Shown piece after piece: positions 1-8,095 of a stretch of DNA of 64,000 bases. Numbering within the stretch: the stretch's first letter is position 1; the number at the start of each line of letters is the position of its first letter. Source of the DNA: Bailinhaonella thermotolerans (lineage in GTDB: Bacteria; Actinomycetota; Actinomycetes; Streptosporangiales; Streptosporangiaceae); contig NZ_QZEY01000004.1 in the NCBI RefSeq assembly GCF_003594875.1, positions 496,001 through 560,000 of the forward strand. The letters run 5' to 3'. Both the position numbers and the translations under genes were made by a program. The notes under the pieces are model-generated. The model did not search any database. It was not told the origin of the DNA and saw only the letters and a list, made by a program, of their open reading frames with translations.

Positions 1-257
1 CGATCGAGGGCGCGGGCAAGAAGCCCGGCGTGGACATCAAGATCATCACGGTCGACGCCGTCAGGGACGGCATGCAGGCCCTGGCCGACGGCAAGATCAA
101 CTTCATCGTCGAGTGCTCCCCGCTGCTCGGCGGCCAGCTCATGGACCTGGCCAAGAAGGTCGTCAAGGGCGAGAGCGTGCCTGCCCGGGTGGTCACCGAG
201 GAGACCACCTTCACCCAGGAGCAGGCCAAGCAGGCCCTGCCCACCCGCCAGTACTGA
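1..257 (+). CDS. sugar ABC transporter substrate-binding protein, C-terminal end (partial)
   Basis: Only the last 84 or so codons are in the window; the first complete codon starts at base 3 and the stop is TGA at 255-257. The visible part includes GMQALADGKINFIVECSPLLG followed by a helix with LAKKVVKGE, the usual C-terminal lobe of periplasmic sugar-binding proteins of the RbsB/YtfQ type (Peripla_BP_4). It would capture the sugar outside the membrane and deliver it to the permeases encoded downstream. The signal sequence lies outside the window. The following transporter genes and araBDA make L-arabinose the likely ligand, by inference from context. A 38-bp palindrome and 260 bp separate it from the ATPase gene. 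Confidence 0.8.
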   Translation, partial: IEGAGKKPGVDIKIITVDAVRDGMQALADGKINFIVECSPLLGGQLMDLAKKVVKGESVPARVVTEETTFTQEQAKQALPTRQY

Positions 258-269
258 TCCCGCCGGACC

Positions 270-307
270 CCCGTGCGGTACGGCTCGCGCGAGCCGTACC
301 GCACGGG
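270..307 (+). terminator. 38-bp perfect palindrome after the binding-protein gene
   Basis: Every base from 270 to 287 pairs with 307 back to 290, starting CCCGTGCGGTACGGCTCG and leaving a minimal turn. It begins 12 bp after the binding-protein stop. There is no T tract, so it could act either as a leaky terminator or as a 3' stabilising hairpin that keeps binding-protein mRNA above transporter mRNA. Both roles are known between binding-protein and permease genes; which applies here is inference. Confidence 0.6.
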
Positions 308-365
308 ACCGGCCCGGACGCGGCGCGAGGCGGCTCGCTGGCGCCTCGCGTGGCACCGGCGAGAA

Positions 366-438
366 CCCGCCCTGACGGGACCGCCCTGATGAGACGGCGC
401 TGACGGGACCCGCGCTGACGGGACCCGCGCCGATGAGA
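366..438 (+). repeat. five degenerate 14-15 bp tandem units
   Basis: Five head-to-tail copies near CCGCGCTGACGGGA lie at about 366-380, 381-394, 395-408, 409-423 and 424-438. Some copies read GATGAGA instead of GACGGGA. Related GCGCCGGAG and GCGCCGATGAGAG pieces continue to about 490. No reading frame across it looks coding. It fills the gap before the ATPase gene. Confidence 0.6.
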
Positions 439-517
439 GCGGCGCCGGAGCGGACGGCGCCGGAGAAAGACAGCGCCGATGAGAGCAGCGCCGACCAGAG
501 GAAGAGGAGGGGGCCGC

Positions 518-2029
518 ATGGCCGCACCCGCGCCGATCCTGCGGATGACCGGGATCGGCAAGCAGTTCCCCGGAGTGAGGGCGCTGGACGGCGTCGACTT
601 CCGGCTGATGCCCGGTGAGGTGCACGCCCTGATGGGCGAGAACGGCGCCGGCAAGTCCACCCTGATCAAGGTGCTGACCGGTGTGTACGGCATCGACGCC
701 GGGGAGATCGAGCTGGCGGGGGAGAAGGTCGCCTTCAGCGGCCCCCTGGCCGCGCAGCGGGCGGGCATCAGCACCGTCTACCAGGAGGTCAACCTCTGCG
801 CCAACCTGTCGGTCGCGGAGAACATCTTCATCGGCAGGGAGCCCCGCCGCCTGGGCCGCATCCACTGGAAGGAGATGCGCCGCAGGGCCGCCGCGCTGCT
901 GGCCGGGCTGGACCTGGACATCGACGTCAGCGCCCCGCTGTCGGCGTACTCCCTGGCCGTGCAGCAGATGGTGGCGATCGCGCGGGCGGTGGACGTCGAG
1001 GCCCGGGTGCTGATCCTGGACGAGCCCACCTCCAGCCTGGACGCCGACGAGGTGGCCCAGCTCTTCCGGGTGATGCGGCGGCTCAAGGAGCAGGGCATCG
1101 CCATCCTGTTCGTGTCGCACTTCCTCGACCAGATCTACGAGATCGCCGACCGGATGACGATCCTGCGCAACGGCGCGCTGGTGGGGGAGTACCACATCAG
1201 CGAGCTGAGCCAGGTCGAGCTGGTGGCCAAGATGATCGGCCGCGAGATCGTCGAGCTGGAGCGGCTGGAGGGCAAGCCCCCGGCGCCCAGCGGCGGGCCG
1301 CTGATCGAGGCCGAGGGCCTGGGCCGCCCCGGCGCGATCGAGCCGTTCTCGCTCACCATCCGCGAGGGCGAGGTGACGGGCCTGGCCGGGCTGCTCGGCT
1401 CGGGCCGCACCGAGCTGGCCCGGCTGCTGTTCGGCGCCGACCACGCCGGCTCGGGCAGCCTGAGGATCAAGGGTGCCCCCGCCTCGCTGCGCACCCCGCG
1501 CGCCGCGATCGCGCACGGCGTCGCCTTCTGCTCGGAGAACCGCCGGGCCGAGGGGCTGATCCCCGACCTGTCGGTGCGGGAGAACCTCGTGCTGGCGATG
1601 CAGGCCCGGCGCGGCTGGACCCGCCCGATCCCGCGAAGGACGCAGGACGAGCTGGTCGCCAAGTACGTCGAGGCGCTGGGCATCCGCCCGGCCGACCCGG
1701 AGATCCCGATCCGCAACCTCAGCGGCGGCAACCAGCAGAAGGTGCTGCTGGCCCGCTGGCTGATCCTGGAGCCGAGGTTGCTGATCCTGGACGAGCCCAC
1801 CCGCGGCATCGACGTCGGCGCCAAGGCCGAGATCCAGCGCCTGGTCGCCGAGCTGTCCGACGGCGGCATGGCCGTGCTGTACGTCTCCGCCGAGCTGGAG
1901 GAGGTGCTGCGGCTCAGCCACAAGGTCGAGGTGCTGCGCGACCGCCGCCTGGTGGCGGAGCTGCCCAACGACGAGGCGCTGACGACCGACGCCCTCATGG
2001 AGGCGATCGCGAAGGGAGGACGCTCATGA
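518..2029 (+). CDS. sugar ABC transporter ATP-binding protein (AraG/YtfR type)
   Basis: A 503-residue double-nucleotide-binding-domain ATPase that powers import by the two permeases behind it. The first domain has Walker A GENGAGKST (residues 40-48), a Q-loop VYQEVN and Walker B VLILDEPTSSLD, but a weak signature YSLAVQQ. The second has a degenerate P-loop LLGSGRTEL, an intact signature LSGGNQQK and Walker B LLILDEPTRGID. This asymmetry is typical of the RbsA/AraG/MglA family. ATG 518 is chosen because GAGGAGG lies at 504-510; an in-frame start 13 codons upstream has no such site. The stop overlaps the next start (ATGA). Confidence 0.93.
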   Translation: MAAPAPILRMTGIGKQFPGVRALDGVDFRLMPGEVHALMGENGAGKSTLIKVLTGVYGIDAGEIELAGEKVAFSGPLAAQRAGISTVYQEVNLCANLSVAENIFIGREPRRLGRIHWKEMRRRAAALLAGLDLDIDVSAPLSAYSLAVQQMVAIARAVDVEARVLILDEPTSSLDADEVAQLFRVMRRLKEQGIAILFVSHFLDQIYEIADRMTILRNGALVGEYHISELSQVELVAKMIGREIVELERLEGKPPAPSGGPLIEAEGLGRPGAIEPFSLTIREGEVTGLAGLLGSGRTELARLLFGADHAGSGSLRIKGAPASLRTPRAAIAHGVAFCSENRRAEGLIPDLSVRENLVLAMQARRGWTRPIPRRTQDELVAKYVEALGIRPADPEIPIRNLSGGNQQKVLLARWLILEPRLLILDEPTRGIDVGAKAEIQRLVAELSDGGMAVLYVSAELEEVLRLSHKVEVLRDRRLVAELPNDEALTTDALMEAIAKGGRS

Positions 2030-3075
2030 GCGCCCTGCTCCGCCACCGGCTCGTGTGGCCGGCGGCCGTGCTCGCCGGGCTGCTGCTGGTCAACGTGATC
2101 TTCACGGACGGGTTCCTGTCCGTCCAGATCCGCGACGGGCACCTGTACGGCAGCCTGATCGACATCCTGCGCTTCGGCGCACCGCTGATCCTGGTCGCGC
2201 TGGGCATGACGCTCGTCATCGCGACCGGCGGCATCGACCTGTCCGTCGGCTCGGTCGTGGCGATCTCCGGCGCGCTCGCGTGCCTGCAGATCAGCGGCCT
2301 CGGCGACCAGGGCTCGGTCGGCGGCGTGCTCGCGGCGGTGGCCGTCGCGCTCGCGCTGTCGCTGGCCCTCGGCGTCTGGAACGGCCTGCTGGTGTCGGCC
2401 ATCGGCATCCAGCCGATCATCGCCACGCTCATCCTCATGGTGGCCGGGCGCGGCCTGGCCCAGCTCATCACCGACGGCCAGATCATCACGGTCAACAGCG
2501 CGCCGTACAAGCTCATCGGCGGCGGCTACTGGCTGACACTGCCGTTCGGGATCATCATCGTCGCGGCGGTGCTGACGCTGACCGCGTTCCTCACCCGGCG
2601 CCTGGCGCTCGGCCTGCTCATCGAGGCCGTCGGCGGCAACGCCGAGGCGAGCCGGCTCGCGGGCATCCGTTCCCGGGGCGTACTGATCATGGTCTACACG
2701 TTCGCCGGGCTCTGCGCCGGGATCGCCGGGCTGATGATCAGCTCGAACGTGTCCAGCGCCGACGGCAACAACGCCGGCCTGTGGATCGAGCTGGACGCCA
2801 TCCTCGCCGTCGTCATCGGCGGCACCTCCCTGTCCGGGGGCCGGTTCTCGCTCGCCGGGACCGTGCTCGGCGCGCTGATCATCCAGACGCTGACCACCAC
2901 GATCTACTCGATCGGGGTGCCGCCGGAGACCACGCTGCTGTTCAAGGCGCTCGTCGTGACCATCGTCTGCCTGCTCCAGTCGCAGGCGTTCCGCGCCAAG
3001 GTGTTCCGCCGCCGCGCCGCGCCGCCGGCCGGCCGTCCGGCGGCCGAGGAGAAGAAGGTCGGGGTGCCGGCATGA
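2026..3075 (+). CDS. sugar ABC transporter permease 1 (AraH/RbsC/YtfT family)
   Basis: A 349-residue membrane protein of the BPD_transp_2 type. It has about eight or more hydrophobic segments and the family hallmark GGIDLSVGSV near residues 75-85, with a second diagnostic stretch, VVIGGTSLSGGRFSL, towards the end. It forms half of the translocation channel with the next gene. The start overlaps the ATPase stop by 4 bp and its own stop overlaps the next start, so the three genes are probably translationally coupled. Two different permeases beside one ATPase is the YtfQRT-YjfF arrangement rather than the single homodimeric AraH of E. coli. Confidence 0.92.
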   Translation: MSALLRHRLVWPAAVLAGLLLVNVIFTDGFLSVQIRDGHLYGSLIDILRFGAPLILVALGMTLVIATGGIDLSVGSVVAISGALACLQISGLGDQGSVGGVLAAVAVALALSLALGVWNGLLVSAIGIQPIIATLILMVAGRGLAQLITDGQIITVNSAPYKLIGGGYWLTLPFGIIIVAAVLTLTAFLTRRLALGLLIEAVGGNAEASRLAGIRSRGVLIMVYTFAGLCAGIAGLMISSNVSSADGNNAGLWIELDAILAVVIGGTSLSGGRFSLAGTVLGALIIQTLTTTIYSIGVPPETTLLFKALVVTIVCLLQSQAFRAKVFRRRAAPPAGRPAAEEKKVGVPA

Positions 3076-4067
3076 GCGTCGAGAGCACCGCGGGCGGCCG
3101 CCTGAAGGCCCCCGTCAGGATCCCCCAGAAGTTCGTGCCGGTGCTCGTCACGGCCGCCCTCTTCGTCGCGATGTTCGCGGCGGGCGGGGTCCGCTACGAG
3201 GGCTTCGCCACCGGCCAGATCGTGCTGAACGTCTTCATCGACAACGCGTTCCTGCTCGTCGTCGCCGTGGGCATGACGTTCGTGATCCTCGCCGGCGGCA
3301 TCGACCTGTCGGTGGGGTCGGTCGTGGCGCTGTCCACGATGATCGCGGCCACCCTGCTCAAGGACGGCTGGCCGTCCCCGCCGGTGATCGGCCTGGTGCT
3401 GCTGATCGGCACCCTGCTCGGCACGGGGATGGGCGCGATCATCCACTACTTCGAGATCCAGCCGTTCATCGTGACCCTGGGCGGCATGTTCCTGGCCCGC
3501 GGCCTGAGCTACACGATCGGCACCGAGTCGATCCCCATCGAGCAGCCGACGTTCACCGCGTTCGCGCAGACCCGGATCGACCTGTTCGCCGACCTGTGGA
3601 TCTCGCCCAGCGTGCTGATCGCCGCCGTCGTGGTGGCCGTCGCGGCCTACGTGCTGCACTACACCCGGCTCGGCCGCAACGTGTACGCCGTGGGCGGCGG
3701 CGAGCAGTCGGCCCTCCTGATGGGCCTCCCGCTGGCCCGCACGAAGATCGCCGTCTACGGGATCAGCGGGTTCTGCTCGGCGCTGGGCGGCGTGCTGATG
3801 TCGTTCTACATGCTGTCCGGGTACGGCATGCACGCCGTCGGCATGGAGCTGGACGCGATCGCCGCGGTGGTCATCGGCGGCACGCTGCTCACGGGAGGCT
3901 CGGGCTACCTGCTGGGCACGGTGCTCGGCGTGCTCGTGCTCGGGCTGATCCAGACGGTCATCAGCTTCGAGGGCACCCTGAGCCCCTGGTGGACCCGGAT
4001 CGTGATCGGCCTGCTGCTGTTCGTCTTCATCCTGCTGCAGCGCCTCATCACCGCCCGCAGGCGGTAG
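3072..4067 (+). CDS. sugar ABC transporter permease 2 (YjfF family)
   Basis: A 331-residue paralogue of the preceding permease with the same GGIDLSVGSVV motif and the late GGTLLTGGSGYLLG loop, so the two probably form a heterodimeric channel. ATG 3072 overlaps the previous TGA. The same frame is open much further upstream, but that part runs antiphase through permease 1 and is not coding. A 9-bp hairpin and then the araB operator follow, so this gene ends the transport half of the locus. Confidence 0.92.
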   Translation: MSVESTAGGRLKAPVRIPQKFVPVLVTAALFVAMFAAGGVRYEGFATGQIVLNVFIDNAFLLVVAVGMTFVILAGGIDLSVGSVVALSTMIAATLLKDGWPSPPVIGLVLLIGTLLGTGMGAIIHYFEIQPFIVTLGGMFLARGLSYTIGTESIPIEQPTFTAFAQTRIDLFADLWISPSVLIAAVVVAVAAYVLHYTRLGRNVYAVGGGEQSALLMGLPLARTKIAVYGISGFCSALGGVLMSFYMLSGYGMHAVGMELDAIAAVVIGGTLLTGGSGYLLGTVLGVLVLGLIQTVISFEGTLSPWWTRIVIGLLLFVFILLQRLITARRR

Positions 4068-4090
4068 CCCCCGCGGCCGGACACGGTGCG

Positions 4091-4112
4091 GCCCGGCCCG
4101 CTGGGGCCGGGC
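4091..4112 (+). terminator. hairpin between permease 2 and araB
   Basis: GCCCGGCCC (4091-4099) pairs with GGGCCGGGC (4104-4112) across a 4-nt loop, 24 bp after the permease stop. No T run follows. The 124-bp gap, this hairpin and the operator at 4191 together suggest that araBDA has its own controlled start or is attenuated relative to the transporter. Confidence 0.45.
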
Positions 4113-4190
4113 GTGGAGTGGCCGGCCCCCATGGCCCGCGTCGCCGTGCGGCGGCGCGGCCGTACCCCCGAGATTTCCGCATGGAGTTGA

Positions 4191-4204
4191 TGTGAGCGCT
4201 AACA
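4191..4204 (+). promoter_or_regulatory. LacI-family operator overlapping the araB start codon
   Basis: TGTGAGCGCTAACA is a near-perfect palindrome around AGCGCT; one base change in one half-site would give TGTTAGCGCTAACA. A central CG inside this type of palindrome is the general signature of LacI/GalR-family sites. The GTG start of araB is bases 2-4 of the site. A bound repressor there would block elongation or initiation, which fits arabinose-inducible control. No LacI gene lies in the window, so the regulator is not identified. Confidence 0.65.
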
Positions 4205-5865
4205 GATACGTGGTCGGCGTGGATTTCGGCACCCTGTCCGGCCGCGCGCTGGTGGTGAGGGTCGGCGACGGCGCCGAGGTGGGCGCCGCCGTGCACGAGT
4301 ACGCCCACGGCGTGATCGACGAGCGGCTGCCCGGCGGCGGGCCCGAGCTGGGGCCCGACTGGGCGCTGCAGTCGCCCGCCGACTGGATCGACGTGCTGCG
4401 GACCGCCGTTCCCGAGGCGCTGGCGGCCGCCGGGGTGGACCCGGCCGACGTGATCGGGATCGGCACCGACTTCACCGCCTGCACGGTCATGCCCGTCACC
4501 GCGGACGGCACCCCGCTCTGCGAGCCGTACCCCGACCGGCCGCACGCCTGGCCCAAGCTGTGGAAGCACCACGCGGCGCAGCGGCACGCCGACCGGATCA
4601 ACGAGCTGGCCGCCGAGCGCGGCGAGCCCTGGCTCGCCCGTTACGGCGGCAAGATCTCCTCGGAGTGGGAGTGGGCCAAGGGCCTGCAGGTGCTCACCGA
4701 GGACCCCGCGACGTACGCCGCGGCGGAGCGCTGGATCGAGGCCGCGGACTGGATCGTCTGGCGGCTGACGGGCGTGGAGACCCGCAACGTCTGCACCGCC
4801 GGGTACAAGGGCATCCACCAGGACGGGGCCTACCCCTCGAAGGAGTTCGCCGCCGCGCTCGACCCCGGATTCGCGGACTTCACCGGCAAGCTCGGGCACG
4901 ACCTGGCCCCGCTCGGCGGCCTGGCCGGGCGGCTCACGGCCGAGGCCGCGAGGTGGACCGGGCTGCCCGAGGGGATCGCCGTCGCCGTCGGCAACGTGGA
5001 CGCGCACGTCACGGCCGCCGCCGCGGACGCCGTACGGCCCGGCCAGATGGTGGCGATCATGGGCACCTCGACGTGCCACGTGATGCCGTCGGACCGGCTC
5101 GCCGAGGTGCCGGGCATGTGCGGGGTGGTGCGCGACGGCATCGTGCCCGGCCTGTGGGGATACGAGGCGGGCCAGTCGGGCGTGGGCGACATCTTCGGGT
5201 GGTTCGTCGAGACCTCCGTGCCCGCCGGGTACGCCCGGGCGGCGGCCGAGCGCGGGATGGGCGTGCACGAGTACCTCACCTCGCTGGCCGAGCGGCAGAA
5301 GGTGGGCGAGCACGGCCTGGTCGCCCTCGACTGGCACAACGGCAACCGGTCCGTGCTGGTGGACCACGACCTCTCCGGGGTGATCGCGGGGCAGACCCTC
5401 GCCACCCGGCCCGAGGACGTCTACCGGGCGCTCATCGAGGCGACCGCGTTCGGCGCCCGCGTGATCGTCGAGGCGTTCGAGGCGGCCGGGGTGCCGGTGG
5501 AGGAGTTCGTCGTGGCCGGGGGCCTGCTGAAGAACCGGTTCCTCATGCAGGTGTACGCCGACGTGCTGCGCAGGCCGCTGTCGGCGATCGGCTCCGAGCA
5601 GGGGCCCGCGCTCGGGTCCGCCATCCACGCCGCCGTCGCCGCCGGGGCCTACCCCGACATCACGGCCGCCGCCGCGGCCATGGGCTCGCGGGTCCCGGCC
5701 GCGTTCACGCCCGACCGGGACCGGGCCGACGCCTACGACCGGCTGTACGCCGAGTACCGCCGGCTGCACGACCACTTCGCGGACGGCGGCCTGCTGCACC
5801 GCCTCCGCGCGATCAGGAACGACGCCGTCAGGGGCGACGCGATCAGGAACGAGGCGAGCGCATGA
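4192..5865 (+). CDS. araB: ribulokinase
   Basis: A 557-residue FGGY-family kinase that phosphorylates L-ribulose to L-ribulose 5-phosphate with ATP in the cytoplasm. The N-terminal phosphate-binding loop reads GVDFGTLSGRALVV, the family's typical ribulokinase variant. MGTSTCHVM in the middle and VVAGGLLKNRFLMQ near residues 440-455 mark the ATP-binding half. Length matches known AraB proteins (about 560). GTG 4192 is supported by GGAG at 4183-4186. The start lies inside a LacI-type operator. The stop overlaps the araD start, so araBDA should be translated as a coupled set. Confidence 0.95.
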   Translation: MSANRYVVGVDFGTLSGRALVVRVGDGAEVGAAVHEYAHGVIDERLPGGGPELGPDWALQSPADWIDVLRTAVPEALAAAGVDPADVIGIGTDFTACTVMPVTADGTPLCEPYPDRPHAWPKLWKHHAAQRHADRINELAAERGEPWLARYGGKISSEWEWAKGLQVLTEDPATYAAAERWIEAADWIVWRLTGVETRNVCTAGYKGIHQDGAYPSKEFAAALDPGFADFTGKLGHDLAPLGGLAGRLTAEAARWTGLPEGIAVAVGNVDAHVTAAAADAVRPGQMVAIMGTSTCHVMPSDRLAEVPGMCGVVRDGIVPGLWGYEAGQSGVGDIFGWFVETSVPAGYARAAAERGMGVHEYLTSLAERQKVGEHGLVALDWHNGNRSVLVDHDLSGVIAGQTLATRPEDVYRALIEATAFGARVIVEAFEAAGVPVEEFVVAGGLLKNRFLMQVYADVLRRPLSAIGSEQGPALGSAIHAAVAAGAYPDITAAAAAMGSRVPAAFTPDRDRADAYDRLYAEYRRLHDHFADGGLLHRLRAIRNDAVRGDAIRNEASA

Positions 5866-6521
5866 TCGAGCAGTTGCGGAGGACCGTCTGCGATCTCCAC
5901 GCGGAGCTGGTCAGGAACAACCTGGTGGCGTGGACCGCCGGCAACGTCTCCGGGCGGCTGCCCGGCGGCGACCTCTTCGTCATCAAGCCCAGCGGCGTCT
6001 CCTACGACGACCTGACGCCCGAGTCGATGGTGGTGTGCGACCTGGACGGCAAGCCCGTCGAGGAGGGCCTGGCCCCCTCCAGCGACACCGCCGCGCACGC
6101 GTACGTCTACCGCCACATGCCCGAGGTGAACGGGGTCGTCCACACCCACTCGACGTACGCCTCGGCGTGGGCGGCGCGCGGCGAGGCGATCCCGTGCGTG
6201 CTCACCGCGATGGCCGACGAGTTCGGCGGCGAGATCCCGGTGGGCCCGTTCGCCCTGATCGGCGGCGACGACATCGGCCGGGGCGTGGTCGAGACCCTGG
6301 CCGGGCACCGCTCGCCCGCCGTGCTCATGCGCAACCACGGGGTGTTCAGCATCGGCGCCTCGCCGAAGGCCGCGGTCAAGGCCGCGGTGATGTGCGAGGA
6401 CGTGGCGCGCACCGTGCACGTCGCCCGCCAGCTCGGTGAGCCGGTCCCGATCGCCCAGGCCGACGTGGACAGCTTGTACGACCGCTATCAGAACGTTTAC
6501 GGGCAGAGGAGCTCGCGATGA
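5862..6521 (+). CDS. araD: L-ribulose-5-phosphate 4-epimerase
   Basis: A 219-residue class II aldolase/epimerase that converts L-ribulose 5-phosphate to D-xylulose 5-phosphate, the last step into the pentose phosphate pathway. Visible family features are the substrate loop [17 protein letters not shown], the zinc histidines in VHTHSTYA, and the third histidine in RNHGVFSIG. Length is close to E. coli AraD (231). ATG 5862 overlaps the araB stop; the frame is open upstream, but only as a shadow of araB. Its stop overlaps araA. Confidence 0.95.
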   Translation: MIEQLRRTVCDLHAELVRNNLVAWTAGNVSGRLPGGDLFVIKPSGVSYDDLTPESMVVCDLDGKPVEEGLAPSSDTAAHAYVYRHMPEVNGVVHTHSTYASAWAARGEAIPCVLTAMADEFGGEIPVGPFALIGGDDIGRGVVETLAGHRSPAVLMRNHGVFSIGASPKAAVKAAVMCEDVARTVHVARQLGEPVPIAQADVDSLYDRYQNVYGQRSSR

Positions 6522-7981
6522 GGGTGTGGTTTCTGACGGGCAGCCAGGGCCTGTACGGCGAGGACACGCTGCGCCAGGTGGCCGAGCAGTCCCGGCGGAT
6601 CGCCGCGGCGCTGCCGATCGAGGTGGAGTGGAAGCCGGTGCTGACGGACGCCGCGGCCATCCGGCGGGTGTTCCTCGCGGCGAACGCCGACGACGACTGC
6701 GCGGGCGTGATCGCCTGGATGCACACGTTCTCCCCGGCCAAGATGTGGATCGCCGGGCTGGACGCGCTGCGCAAGCCGCTGCTGCACCTGCACACGCAGG
6801 CCGACGCGGAGCTGCCGTGGAGCACCATCGACATGGACTTCATGAACCTGAACCAGGCCGCGCACGGCGATCGCGAGTTCGGCCACATCCAGACCCGGCT
6901 CGGGGTGCCGCGCAAGACCGTCATGGGCCACGTCTCCGACCCCTCGGTCGGGGCGCGGGTCGAGGCGTGGACGCGGGCGGCCGCCGGGTTCGCCGAGATG
7001 CGCACGATGCGGCTGGCCCGCTTCGGCGACAACATGCGCGACGTCGCGGTGACCGAGGGGGACAAGGTCGAGGCGCAGCTCCGCTTCGGCGTCTCGGTCA
7101 ACACCTACGGCGTGAACGACCTGGTGGCGGCCGTGGACGACGCCGCCGACGCCGAGGTCACGACGCTCGTGAAGGAGTACGAGGACCTCTACCGGGTCGC
7201 GCCGGAGCTGCGCGCGGGCGGGGACCGGCACGAGTCCCTGCGCTACGCCGCCCGCATCGAGCTGGGGCTGCGCGCCTTCCTCGGGGACGGCGGGTTCACG
7301 GCCTTCACCACCAGCTTCGAGGACCTGGGCGGGCTGCGGCAGCTCCCCGGCCTGGCCGTGCAGCGCCTGATGGGCGAGGGGTACGGCTTCGGCGGCGAGG
7401 GCGACTGGAAGACCGCCGTCCTGCTGCGCGCGCTGAAGGCGATGGCGCCCGGCGGGGGCACCTCGTTCATGGAGGACTACACCTACCACCTGGTGCCGGG
7501 CGAGCAGCTCGTGCTGGGCGCCCACATGCTGGAGGTGTGCCCGTCCATCGCGGCCGGCACGCCGTCCTGCGAGATCCACCCGCTGTCCATCGGCGGGCGC
7601 GAGGACCCGGTCCGCCTGGTCTTCGACGCCGAGCCCGGCCCCGCCGTCGTCGTCGGCCTGGCCGACCTGGGCGACCGCTTCCGCCTGGTCGCCAACGAGA
7701 TCGACGTCGTCACGCCGCCCCACCCGCTGCCCCGCCTCCCGGTGGCCCGCGCGGTCTGGCGGCCCCGCCCCGACCTGCCGACCTCGGCCGAGTCCTGGCT
7801 GACGGCCGGCGCGCCCCACCACACGGTGCTGTCCAGCGCCGTCGGCACCGAGGAGCTGACGGACCTCGCCGAGATGCTGGGCGTGGAGCTGCTGGTGATC
7901 GACGCCGACACGACCACGGCGCGCTTCGCCAAGGAGATGCGCTGGAACCAGGCGTACTACCGCCTCGCCCAGGGCTTCTGA
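6518..7981 (+). CDS. araA: L-arabinose isomerase
   Basis: A 487-residue metal-dependent isomerase that turns L-arabinose into L-ribulose, the first step of the pathway. It starts with [14 protein letters not shown], the family's conserved opening. It carries the metal-binding region [15 protein letters not shown], the [12 protein letters not shown] stretch and the late histidine segment [10 protein letters not shown]. Size matches known AraA (about 500). The start overlaps the araD stop by 4 bp. It is the last gene of the operon and is followed directly by a strong hairpin. Confidence 0.96.
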   Translation: MRVWFLTGSQGLYGEDTLRQVAEQSRRIAAALPIEVEWKPVLTDAAAIRRVFLAANADDDCAGVIAWMHTFSPAKMWIAGLDALRKPLLHLHTQADAELPWSTIDMDFMNLNQAAHGDREFGHIQTRLGVPRKTVMGHVSDPSVGARVEAWTRAAAGFAEMRTMRLARFGDNMRDVAVTEGDKVEAQLRFGVSVNTYGVNDLVAAVDDAADAEVTTLVKEYEDLYRVAPELRAGGDRHESLRYAARIELGLRAFLGDGGFTAFTTSFEDLGGLRQLPGLAVQRLMGEGYGFGGEGDWKTAVLLRALKAMAPGGGTSFMEDYTYHLVPGEQLVLGAHMLEVCPSIAAGTPSCEIHPLSIGGREDPVRLVFDAEPGPAVVVGLADLGDRFRLVANEIDVVTPPHPLPRLPVARAVWRPRPDLPTSAESWLTAGAPHHTVLSSAVGTEELTDLAEMLGVELLVIDADTTTARFAKEMRWNQAYYRLAQGF

Positions 7982-7988
7982 CCGGCCG

Positions 7989-8030
7989 CCGGGCCCCCTT
8001 CCCCGGGCACCCCCGGGGAAGGGGGCCCGG
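7989..8030. terminator. 19-bp perfect-stem terminator between araA and the protease gene
   Basis: Bases 7989-8007 (starting CCGGGCCCCCTTCCCC) pair perfectly with 8012-8030 around a 4-nt loop. It begins 8 bp after the araA stop and lies between two convergent genes, so it can serve both strands. A long GC stem without a T tract is usual for high-GC actinobacteria. Confidence 0.75.
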
Positions 8031-8095
8031 CCACGCCGTCCACCGGGACCGGAGGCCCGCCGGGCCGGCGCCGGCCGTGCCGGGGCCCGCCGAGG

